DNA of 64,000 bases from Istiophorus platypterus (Eukaryota; Chordata; Actinopteri; Istiophoriformes; Istiophoridae): NCBI GenBank assembly GCA_016859345.1, contig CM029120.1:19305001-19369000 (forward strand), written 5' to 3'. How positions within the stretch are numbered: the stretch's first letter is position 1; each line of letters starts with the position of its first letter. Shown piece after piece: positions 53,495-64,000 of the stretch. Made by a program: the position numbers and the translations under genes. The notes under the pieces are model-generated. The model was not told the DNA's origin. It searched no databases and worked only from the letters and a program-made list of their open reading frames with translations.

Positions 53495-53762
53495 GTGGCT
53501 GTGGCTCAGGTGGTAGAGTGGTGGGCGGTTTCCCACCAACCAAAAGGCTGTTGGTTTTATCCCCTCCAGATCCGGCTCCTCCAGTCCACATGTCAAAGTG
53601 TCCTTCAAGCTTGGGCAAGATACTGAACATCGGTGTATGAACGTGTAGGTGTGCAACGATGTAGAAACATGCTGGGTGAATGTGACAAGGTGACAGTACT
53701 GTAAAAGTGCTTTGAGTGGTCAAAAAGACTAGAAAAGCCCTATACAAATGTGGCCCATTTAC
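53495..53762 (+). mobile_element. tRNA-derived SINE
   Basis: The head carries an RNA polymerase III A box TGGCTCAGGTGG (53502-53513), matching TRGYNNARNNG. A decayed B box GGTTTTATCCC (53553-53563) replaces the expected GGTTCGANNCC. CCACCAACC...GGCTGTTGG around 53533-53555 would form the anticodon-arm-like stem. The body (GGCAAGATACTGAACATCGG, GTGCTTTGAGTGGTC) and 3' end (ACTAGAAAAGCCCTATACAA, CCCATTTAC) match the abundant teleost tRNA-SINE whose tail resembles an L2-type LINE end. An ACACAC stretch follows. The B-box damage makes it unlikely to be transcribed. Confidence 0.85.
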
Positions 53763-55775
53763 ACACACGCATTAACATAACATTATAATATGTTATAGTT
53801 TCACAGACTATAGTTATAGGAAAAACTGCTGCTCAGCTGAATGTCCAGCGATCCTGAATAACATGAATAGGATATCTATGTGATTTGCTGAAATGCATAA
53901 CTGAGGAATTCCAACTATGACTCACCCTCTGTGAGCATTAGCTGACATAAACTACTTGGCTGCTATCTAACTAAGGGGTTTGAAATTCACGTTCATAGTC
54001 AAATGTTAGACTGTTCACTCTGCTCATCACTCTGTTGATTGTTTTATTCACCAAAACCCTTGTTAATTTTTTTTTTTTTAAAACTAGAAAATGGCATTTC
54101 CCCTCCTAACAAGCCACTGTTCGGTAAGAGCCACCAATTTAATTAGTTTTATGGGATCATTCTTGGAATAGCAGGAACTAACTCAGTTCCTGCTTAGTGT
54201 CCTGCATTATCCCGTTGTATCCATATTTCTCTCTGTCAGATACAGAAATGCTCTTGGAGGGTAATTGTATATTCTAACAGAGACCTGTGTGACTTTTTCT
54301 CAAAAAGGTTGTTTAAGATGTTTTATTCTGTAGACCTCAGCTTTGGTATGGTAAATGTGAGTATACACCTCTTTGTCCATTTATCCCAGACACCCACATT
54401 TCCCTCTACTCCAACACTGCAGATATGCCAAGGATATAAATGAATATTCCATCAGTTTAACCGCTCAAGCAAAACATCCTGCCTACATAGATTTCTGCCA
54501 CATTAAAGACGATTCAGTGCTGAGAAGCAAAGCTAATTACCACAATTTGTCTTATTCCTTTTATCCACTGGAAAGCTGGAATTGCTACTTATAATTCAAC
54601 TGTATATACAGACAAATGATCTGACACTCTTAACAGATACGTGCTCATGAAAAAATGTTGTGAAACCTGTTTAGTACTGCTCTTACTCAGTGTGGGAAGA
54701 CAGACCCATAGCTTCATTACAAGTAGATACAGTGCTGAAATATAAATGGATACATTCTTGAGCACTGGCATCTCCTATACACCCAGATTCAATAAATAAA
54801 TAAAATTTAAACTTCGATTTTGATGCTTTTCATGGTCTTGATTTGTTGATACTTACCTTGACCTGTCTGCAGTTTTGCATCTATAGCCAACCTGGTGTAA
54901 AACTGTTTGGGTATTACTGGGAACTGTCCAGAATTAAATGGATCAGAAATGGGAGAACTCTCGTTAACCAGAAAAGCTACTTTCCATAAAACCTGAGCTG
55001 ATGATTAAGCTCTGAATGACAATGCACGAGGTGATGATTCATGGGTTCCAAGCTAAACAAAAAAGGCATCAACAGGATACTTTCTATGCTTGATATTCTG
55101 TGTCAATTTATCTGGATGCTCAGAATTTGATGCAGCTCACCAGATTGCTTGTATTTTATAGTCGAGCAGGAAGTTCATTGTGCACTTGTTTCGGACAGTT
55201 CACCGTAATTCATTAAACTTTATCCTGCTTTTAATCCAGTGTAAAAATGACTATGGATGTCCATGAGCCATAATGTGTGTCTGTCAGCCCTGGTATTTTT
55301 AATGGGTCGGATTTGTCTTGGTTGGATGGGCTCCAATCCCAATCCAATTGACTGCGGTATAATTGGGTAACTAGTTCATATCAGGAAAAAGCAGTGACCA
55401 TATAACATTTTATTGGTAGAGAGAAAATGTATTCATTTGGTTAATTACACTCAAATGGACAACTGGAATATACCCAACCTGGTGTAGGACTCTGCTATAC
55501 AGTATATTTTTCCTCTATGGCTTTTAATTGTAATCTTCAAAAGGGATGTGTTTATCCATTTAATAATTCATCCATCCATCCATCATATATAAGCCAGGAA
55601 GCCATATGTGCACATCTTCAATCCATTTATCATTTTTACATCAATCCAGCTTGGACCCATCCATTCATACAGTATATCATCTACTCATCAATTCATCAAT
55701 ACATCATCTATCTCCAGAGTTCAACTTCGTATAATAACTTACTGAAGACTTATTGCAGTAATCTCATTTAATATA
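53763..55775. other. Unique sequence, no gene seen
   Basis: A T-run near 54068-54080 and ATCC/ATTC-rich short repeats at about 55568-55700. No gene recognised. Confidence 0.45.
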
Positions 55776-56070
55776 CAGAGGTGACAAATTTAAAGAAAAC
55801 CCACATAATATGTATGAGTGAGGTGTTGGGCTACCACAAGCCGCCAGTACAGCTTCATTGTGACTTGGCTGATTTCACCAATCTCTGGCCTCTACTGAGG
55901 GGGAGGAACATACTCATCTGTAAGATGTTCCCTCATTTGTTGATTTGATGATGGTGGTGGAGAGAACTGTCTAACACAATGGTCCAAAATCTCCCATAGA
56001 TGTTTGGTTTGAGGCCACAGCACATGATTTAAATCATTCTCACTATTTAGTGAACCCTCATGGAGGAACC
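55776..56070 (-). mobile_element. Tc1-like transposon remnant, 3' end, minus strand
   Basis: The outer end at 55776 begins CAGAGGTGACAAATTTAAAG next to TA, as expected for a Tc1 terminal repeat with a TA target. On the minus strand the sequence reads TKHLWEILDHCVRQ, then SPPPSSNQQMREHL, then a stop. This is the transposase C-terminus of the same family as the scrap at 5658-5810. The catalytic glutamate of the family PIEHLW motif is a lysine here (QTKHLW). Sequence to about 56070 still resembles the element; beyond that the match fades. Confidence 0.75.
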
Positions 56071-58746
56071 GTCATGCTGTTTCCCTGTTCTCCTGTTTTG
56101 AGGTTTTTCCTTTGATAGGTCACCTGTCTGTAAGATCTGATGGCTCTGCAATCCCTAATCCTTAGTTTGTACGAATACATCTCCTTGACTTCTCCTGTAG
56201 AGTAATGCTAAACCATTGCCCTTGATTTGACTTGCAATGCATTAAAAGAGAGAGAGAGCCAGGGGGTGGGCAGAGAGAAAGATAGGGGGTAAAACAGGCA
56301 GAGTAGGAAGGTGATGAATTTGTGTGTATAGATGAAAACAACATCAGTGAAGGCACCCATTCTTCAGACTATGTGAAGATTAGATAATCTCTCTGTTTGT
56401 CTCTCCCTCCCTCTTTGCATCTCTGTCCTCAACACATCAGTTTCATTCTATTTTATCTGCTCCATGGCCATGGCAGTTGAAAACCAACCCTGCCAAATTC
56501 ATCAAAACAAAACTAATCAATATTTTTGGGCCATAAATTGAATCCCATCTCCTATGTAGACCTCCCAATCCCTTCACTCACCAAACACACACACAAACAC
56601 ACACACACACACACACACACACAAATACACACTCTCACACACACTTGCGCGCGCACGCCATACAATCCATTTCTTACTGAGATAAATAGATTTTTCTGTA
56701 GGAACATGAAAGGGTTTTTAATGCAAAATGTGCAGGACATGCCAAAAGATCAAAGGGCCATTTTACTGAAAATCATTCATACTAAAGTACGGGTTCATCT
56801 CCATTGGGCAGGAGAGGAATGGATTCAATCCATCTTACATTGTGGAAACAAAGCCCTGCCAACATATCAATTTTAATGTTTCATTTGTAGTCTTCTATCT
56901 CTGCAACACCCTCCTTCTGACTCTTTCCTCTTAAGATATTCAAATATGTCCCAGAGATATGTAACCTTTTCTTTGTCATTTTTACACCAAATCGCTATAG
57001 AGTTCCTGGTTGAATTTCATGCTCATCTTCATAAAGTTATATAGGTTCACCTTTAGATACAAACATATTTTGTCCCCATTGAAATCACAAAATTTTTCCA
57101 CAAATTTGTTGGTGCTGGTGCTCAAACGTGGGTGTGACCAGGCCTCTTATGTAATTTTTCATGTTTACCTTAATACAATATTAGCCTATCCTTTAAGAGT
57201 TTCCTTATGTCACACTCTCCAAATGTAGGTCTATTTAAACATACATAGACAAATCAATTTGAAGTTTATTATTTAATTTAGGTTTGGATTACAATAACTT
57301 TGCACTTTGCATTAGTTTATTTTAGCCTCAGATTTTTCACCCGTTTTTTCATTTTTAATAAATGTGATGTAGAGTACCTAATGCTTGTACAGTATGAGCT
57401 AAAACAAGTCTTTGCTCACTGTTTGCACAGCAAAGAAATGCCGTCCCTGTAGTTTGATTTCACAAAACCCTAAGCAGTCTCTGTCCACGCTCAATTCACT
57501 CTGTCTCCCTCCATTTGGTTACTCAGAAAGAATGTGTCCATGTATTACTCAGTTTCATGGAGAGGCACATCAAATATGCTACAAACAACACTCTCTTCCT
57601 CATTCCCTTTCTCAGTTACTATCTCTTCAGTTGTTTTGTTCTCTCTCTGTTTGTCTCTCTTCTTCTCTTTGTTTTCATCTCGCACACTCCTCTCCCGACG
57701 TTTCGTCACACCAGGTCTGCCTTTCCACAAAGCCACTCTGCATCCACTGACTGTTTGCTTTGATCACTGTCTGTGTGTTTCTGTGTGCTGGCCATGCATT
57801 CCTGTGTGTTGTTGTACCTCAAAAATGTACTTTTTTTTTTTTTCACAGAACAAGTTGAGGTTGAGACTTGGGTTTAAAGTTGAATTGAATGTAGGATTAG
57901 ATTGTATGTTTTGAATAAAAGAGAGCTGATTGCAGAAGACTGAAAGCTTTGTTAAAATCTGAGAAAAGCTGCTGAAAAAGACTCTGTAATCATTATGTAA
58001 CTGACTAATGGGTGAGTACATGTTCACTCTAGGTACGAAAAGAGCTAAGTATAAGTGCAATAAACTTTAAAACAGCACTGGTGGATTCAGTTAACTGCAA
58101 CTTTAGTTTCCCTATGAGTAGCAAAACAATGCAAGGTACATCACAGTCACATGTGAATTATAAATAAAAAACTGGACCCTTTTAACCTAAGAACATTGTT
58201 CACCATTTCCAATAACTTCCATGTCAGATTAAACCTGTTATAAGTTCACTTCTTCTGAGTTCAAATCAAATTTTTCAGAATCTGATGAGTCAGAGTTTAA
58301 GTATTATGATGGTTTGAGTTGGTACCAATTCAGGTGACTCGTACAATCCTACTACAAGGCAGAGTATTCATCTGCTATATCATTGTAACTGTAAATCCGG
58401 TTTCCTGGAAATTTAAGCTGGGAAGCTCGCCATCCACTGACTGAGACATTGGATGTCTTCACTGGATATCTTCAATAAAAGACCTGAACTACATTTACAA
58501 ACAGGCTTATAGTATCTGTTCTGCTTTCTGCTTTTTCTGTTGTCCTTTATATTTAATCTCATGATGTACAACATTATCCTAGATCATAATAATGTCCAAG
58601 TAAGCCCTGACTGTATGCAAATATTGAAACATATTGAAAATTAATTCTTATGTCCAAGTATTAAAATTATATTATAATTTTTTTCTAACAAAATTAAATA
58701 AATGTTTAGCATATGATTAACACAATACAAGTATCAGAAATTAGAT

Positions 58747-58752
<6 letters not shown>
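56071..58752. other. Mostly unique sequence with microsatellites, no gene seen
   Basis: A short (GA)n run lies at 56246-56258. Pyrimidine-rich sequence at 57590-57700 creates overlapping Leu/Ser-rich frames. A T-run lies at 57831-57843. No domain-bearing frame. Confidence 0.45.
56585..56655 (+). repeat. CA microsatellite ending in CG-rich alternation
   Basis: CA repeats with AA and CT interruptions, ending TGCGCGCGCACGCC at 56646-56659. Confidence 0.9.

Positions 58753-58834
<82 letters not shown>
58753..58834. repeat. (TA)n microsatellite
   Basis: About 40 TA units with one TTTA interruption near 58795. Confidence 0.97.
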
Positions 58835-58837
<3 letters not shown>

Positions 58838-59725
58838 ATATTCTAAATGAAATATCTTTGAGGTCTGGAATGACAGAAAAATAAATAAATATTTTGAAGA
58901 TGTCCTCATGGCATTTTTACTATTATAGATCCCTTTAGATGTTTGGGTTTTTTTGTCTTTTGACTTGCACCAGGATTTTAAGGGGTCGCATCTTGGCCAT
59001 GTGCTTCTTTCTTGACATCGTTCCCTACATGACTGCATAGCGCCATTCTCACTGGATGCAGCATACAGACAAAAAGATATAGTCATAGATTAGTAGTTGG
59101 GTTGTGTATCTGAAAGTGAGGTCAAAGATGCTCCTGAGTTGAATACAGATGTATCAGTGATTTGTCCAGGCAGAGCAGAGGAGGGAGAAGGCCAAATATT
59201 CGTATATAATGGAGGAGTTTGTAGGTATACTATCCCAGCATGCACTGTGCAAAAGGCAGGGTACATTCTAGTCAGACCAACATTCTATCACTTGGCCAAC
59301 ACATGTAGAAAATTGTTTTAAATCTATGCAAATTTCACACAGAAAGGCCCCAAGATCTGTTGATTGCATAAGCATAAAGTTTAGTGTTTTCTCTCTAAAT
59401 CCAGCTTGGATCCAATATTCCTTCCTTAAATCTAACCCTTGAACAAGTTTGTTCGATAAAGTCCGACGTGTGATCCCTAGATTCAGCTGACAATAAAGCA
59501 TGTGTGCTCTACACAGCAATGTTAACAAAATGAGCTGTTATCAGTCATCTGGTGTGTAAATCTTAAATCTCTCCTCAGTCTGTTCAGTGGTGTAGTGTGT
59601 CCTCAGCCTAACCAGATTATCTGTCCACAGCAGTAATGTCTGTTGCTCTTTTCTGTTGCATCCGATTCATTCGAACTGTGTCACACTGTCAAATTACTGT
59701 ACAACACATTACCTCCAGGGAGTCT

Positions 59726-59727
<2 letters not shown>
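58835..59727. other. Unique sequence, no gene seen
   Basis: No gene or repeat recognised. Confidence 0.45.
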
Positions 59728-59796
<69 letters not shown>

Positions 59797-61175
59797 AAAC
59801 ACATACAAACTTTGCAAACACATAAGATGGAAGGATAAAGCCAATGCACAGGCAGCAACACTGATTGCTATCATAGGAGACAGGGAAGCAAAATCCTAAT
59901 CATAACTACATCTCCTTCCATCACTTCTCTCTGTGTCTTCCTCTGTCACATGCATCAAATGATGTTCTGTTGTGTACAATTAGTTTTGTCATTTTGCATG
60001 ATAGTGTATTTAAGTATTGAAATGACCCAGGAAACCTTTAAGGGTATTTAATGTGTTGAGCATGCTTGACCTCTGTGCATTTGTTGTTTTATCCACTTTA
60101 TCCCAGTTTTTTCTCTATACCTTGGTGGAATTTTTTGATTGTAGCAACACCACCAATGTCTATAAATTTCATTTCCATGACCAAGAACAGAGGCAGAATA
60201 TTGTCAGCAGCGCCAGGGATCCAGGCCCCTTGTGTATCTAGCTCTAACTATCATGGCTATGGCTTACTTGGGCAACTTTAGCTAGTTAACCTACTGATGT
60301 GAGACCAGCTAGTGGTAGGCTAGAAGGTTTAAGTTTGAAGACAGAACACAAAAATGCTTTTGAAGAAGGTCTCAATGATAATTTTGGCTGCAAACACCTG
60401 ATACCTAACCCGACAATCTGAAACAGAAATATCCATACGAAGGTCTGTTATTTTTGGAGGTGGATCCATACTAGGAGCTGAAATCAAGATACTGTATTTT
60501 GACTGTTCTTGTTTAATCTGTCTTTTGTGAAATTGCTTGGATACAATTTCGGTGCGTTATAACTGAACTGATCGTATGTGTATTAGTTGACAATTCAAAT
60601 ATATTTTTATACTCAGATAGTGAGACACAACATACGTTTATTATTCAACCCAGAGTAAAAATTTCACTCGCTTTGTGAGACAGTGAAATGAGACGAGTGC
60701 AGACATGCACCACTTCACACATCCTTTTGTATCTCTGCTTCCAGCAGCTTTATACCTTTACAACAAAAAGAGACAGATGAAGCAGGAAGTTCATTATTGT
60801 CTTGCATTATACAGCTATGGGTGGTGCTTTGAGCAGCCTATAAAAGAAAATTCTGCCAACTGCATACAAACAGTATAGAAGTGATGTACATGACTATTTG
60901 AATATCAAGTGAGGACATGAATTACAGTCAGAATTTATAAGGGGAGATGGATTTGTATGGCAATGCCAGGTGAATGTACTCTGTCTCAGACACAATATAA
61001 ATATACAGTATCTTGACAGTATTAGCCAGGTGTAAATGGGTCTCTGAGATAAGCACAGTCAGGAAAAGATTTAAAGGACAAAACATTATAGAACAGGGGA
61101 TATTAGAGACAGGTGAGGAGGTAGAGAAAAAGAATTCTCCTAAGCTTTCCAGGCATCCCACTGTATGTACCATGT

Positions 61176-61178
<3 letters not shown>
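59728..61178 (+). repeat. Tandem duplication of about 1.44 kb, copy 1
   Basis: Opens with a (CA)n tract (59728-59791). The following 1.39 kb recurs at an initial offset of 1436 bp (AGATGGAAGG at 59825 and 61261). About ten substitutions and a 9-10 bp indel (near 60494 versus 61933) are visible, so identity is about 99%. No known gene family. A TATAAAAG box-like word is at 60839-60846. Confidence 0.95.
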
Positions 61179-61232
<54 letters not shown>

Positions 61233-62647
61233 AAACACATACAAACTTTGCAAACACATAAGATGGAAGGATAAAGCCAATGCACAGGCAGCAACACTGA
61301 TTGCTATCATAGGAGACAGGGAAGCAAAATCCTAATCATAACAACATCTCCTTCCATCACTTCTCTCTGTGTCTTCCTCTGTCACATGCATCAAATGATG
61401 TTCTGTTGTGTACAATTAGTTTTGTCATTTTGCATGATAGTGTATTTAAGTATTGAAATGACCCAGGAAACCTTTAAGGGTATTTAATGTGTTGAGCATG
61501 CTTGACCTCTGTGCATTTGTTGTTTTATCCACTTTATCCCAGTTTTTTCTCTATACCTTGGTGGAATTTTTTGATTGTAGCAACACCACCAATGTCTATA
61601 AATTTCATTTCCATGACCAAGAACAGAGGCAGAATATTGTCAGCAGCGCCAGGGATCCAGGCCCCTTGTGTATCTAGCTCTAACTATCATGGCTATGGCT
61701 TACTTGGGCAACTTTAGCTAGTTAACCTACTGAAGTGAGACCAGCTAGTGGTAGGCTAGAAGGTTTAAGTTTGAAGACAGAACACAAAAATGCTTTTGAA
61801 GAAGGTCTCAATGATAGTTTTGGCTGCAAACACCTGATACCTAACCCGACAATCTGAAACAGACATATCCATTGGAGGGTCTGTTATTTTTGGAGGTGGA
61901 TCCATACTAGGAGCTGAAATCAAGATACTGTATTAGGCATCATTTTGACTGTTCTTGTTTAATCTGTATTTTGTGAAATTGCTTGGATACAATTTCGGTG
62001 TGTTATAACTGAACTGATCGTATGTGTATTAGTTGACAATTCAAATATATTTTTATACTCAGATAGTGAGACACAACATACGTTTATTATTCAACCCAGA
62101 GTAAAAATTTCACTCGCTTTGTGAGACAGTGAAATGAGACGAGTGCAGACATGCACCACTTCACACATCCTTTTGTATCTCTGCTTCCAGCAGCTTTATA
62201 CCTTTACAACAAAAAGAGACAGATGAAGCAGGAAGTTCATTATTGTCTTGCATTATACAGCTATGGGTGGTGCTTTGAGCAGCCTATAAAAGAAAATTCT
62301 GCCAACTGCATACAAACAGTATAGAAGTGATGTACATGACTATTTGAATATCAAGTGAGGACATGAATTACAGTCAGAATTTATAAGGGGAGATGGATTT
62401 GTATGGCAATGCCAGGTGAATGTACTCTGTCTCAGACACAATATAAATATACAGTATCTTGACAGTATTAGCCAGGTGTAGATGGGTCTCTGAGATAAGC
62501 GCAGTCAGGAAAAGATTTAAAGGACAAAACATTATAGAACAGGGGATATTAGAGACAGGTGAGGAGGTAGAGAAAAAGAATTCTCCTAAGCTTTCCAGGC
62601 ATCCCACTGTATGTATCTTTCTACCATGTAAAACACAATCATAGACA
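61179..62647 (+). repeat. Tandem duplication of about 1.44 kb, copy 2
   Basis: Opens with a (CA)n tract (61179-61227) and ends at a third CA tract (62648-62696). Its last about 40 bp contain TCTTTCTA and AATCATAGACAGAC, which are missing where copy 1 joins copy 2. This fits an exchange between CA tracts. Confidence 0.95.

Positions 62648-62696
<49 letters not shown>
62648..62696 (+). repeat. CA microsatellite
   Basis: About 24 uninterrupted CA units at the right edge of the duplication. Confidence 0.95.
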
Positions 62697-62697
<1 letters not shown>

Positions 62698-62814
62698 ATA
62701 TCAAATCTCTCAAGGCATTTCTTATGCCACCCCGAAGTGTTGTCTTCCATTTGAATTATGCAGAGAAGTATGGAATCATCTTCAATGCTTCCCTTAAAGT
62801 TATATATACCGGAG

Positions 62815-62815
62815 G

Positions 62816-62890
<75 letters not shown>
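62815..62890 (+). repeat. Compound CA/TA microsatellite
   Basis: CA repeats interrupted by CG and by CATATATACA in the middle. Confidence 0.95.
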
Positions 62891-62892
<2 letters not shown>

Positions 62893-64000
62893 CTCTCTCA
62901 TTCTCTAACCAACTACATCACATGTGGTTATGCATATCTAACACTTCCCTTCATGTCTCCACTGTTGTTTATAGTCCCCAGTGTGTCAGTGTTTGAAGCA
63001 GCGTTGCTGGAAGCCATTTTAAATCTGCTCTCTGTACCTGATATCAGAGAAACATGATACCTGATATCTGAATTTATTTGACCATGAAAAGTCTAGATAT
63101 ATTCAGGTTAATTCTCCAGCAGTCTTCTCTCTGCTCTCCACTCTCCCGGTCCTTTGTTTCTCAATACAAAGATCTGGGACTTAAAATATAACAGGAAATG
63201 GTCTGTTCCGAATGCATTGAATGAAAATTTTGCAGCCGTAAAATACTCTGCATGCAAATTTAAATGCTGAAGAAGTAGAGTGTATTTATTAATATGTTAC
63301 ATGCATAGGTCAAAGTGTCAGAATACTACGGATCTTGAATGGAAAAAAAATTGTAACACAATTTGTAGTAAAGATCATGAGACAAACTCTAAGCAAAAAA
63401 AAAATATATGTAATAAAGGTAAGTCTGCTGATTGATATATAGGTCTCCAAAGTCAAATGGGATGAAAAAGTGAACAGTTTCAAAACCAGCACCAAGTTGA
63501 CACCAAAAAAGTCACTTGCTTTGCCACTAGCCCTAATCATTCTTAAGATCCTTTAAACTGTACCAAGTCTTAAGTGTATGTAGTCGCTGCTTCGCAATGT
63601 GTATCCTTCCTCCTCTCTGCTGCAGGATGGCAGCAGCTTCTTGTGTAATTTAATAACACTTGTTGCACACATGATGTATCAAAGAGAAATACTTGTCAAA
63701 GTACAGTAGCTGTTGTTCTGATTCAGGGAGCAAATGTGATGAAATTGCTGCTTTTCTTAAGACTTAGCATGTGAGCATATTTGTAATGGAGTGTTTTCAT
63801 ACAGTGATATTTCTCCTTTAACATAAGTTTGAAGCATCTGAATACTTCCTCAACCACTAGTGACTGTTGCTTGTATGAAATGTCATTCATTCTAATACCA
63901 AAAAGGCTAATATGTGTAACAGTTTATAACTGTGAATTCCTCAATCAACATGACATGCTTATAAATTAATAATTTTCCTATTTGTGATATACATAATTGA
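62891..64000. other. Unique sequence, no gene seen
   Basis: AT-rich sequence with short A-runs (63345, 63397). No gene or repeat recognised. Confidence 0.45.

Noticed and set aside
53495..53570. tRNA gene
   Set aside because: The A box is good but the B box is damaged and the downstream sequence is a SINE body, so it is a SINE head, not a tRNA gene.

Overview
This window looks like non-coding nuclear DNA from a ray-finned fish, probably a percomorph. The evidence is AT-rich unique sequence, dense CA/TG microsatellites, decayed Tc1-like transposons, a CR1/L2-type LINE carrying an esterase ORF1, a tRNA-derived SINE of the common teleost type, and several repeats I recognise as high-copy in teleosts. 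I found no host protein-coding exon, rRNA, tRNA gene, CRISPR array or bacterial-style operon. Almost all open frames of 60-150 codons look like chance frames or translated repeats. The window is therefore either intergenic or the inside of a very large intron; the sequence alone does not say which.

Layout. 1-420 is the 3' end of a Tc1-like transposon with a broken transposase. 421-7250 is unique sequence with a second Tc1-like scrap (5658-5810) and purine-rich stretches. 7500-10730 is one degenerate CR1/L2-clade LINE, readable in order as SGNH-esterase ORF1, endonuclease, a linker and flanks of the reverse transcriptase (the catalytic core is missing), and a 3' end. 11801-12745 is a minus-strand LINE 3' piece with a pentanucleotide tail, interrupted by an AT-rich block with a strong hairpin. 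19925-22025 holds two copies, in opposite orientation, of a small inverted-repeat element. 27837-29588 is a (ACGC)n tetranucleotide array of about 1.75 kb, of which 1672 bp is uninterrupted; it is the most extreme object in the window. 33.0-33.7 kb is a cluster of TG and GA tracts.

The right half has several local duplications: a 707-bp tandem pair differing at one visible base (35811-37222), a 40-bp pair (38067-38146), a divergent pair of about 240 bp (42600-43085), a dispersed 108-bp pair (43923 and 45271), a degenerate AT-rich minisatellite (47570-47880), and a tandem pair of about 1.44 kb bounded by CA microsatellites (59728-62647). Known-type interspersed repeats sit at 24595, 40028, 49381, 53307 and 53495 (the SINE), and a third Tc1-like remnant lies on the minus strand at 55776-56070.

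I found no convincing undescribed multi-gene system. The best candidates for follow-up are the giant alternating purine-pyrimidine, CpG-dense array, the two very young tandem duplications, and the small 425-bp inverted-repeat element.
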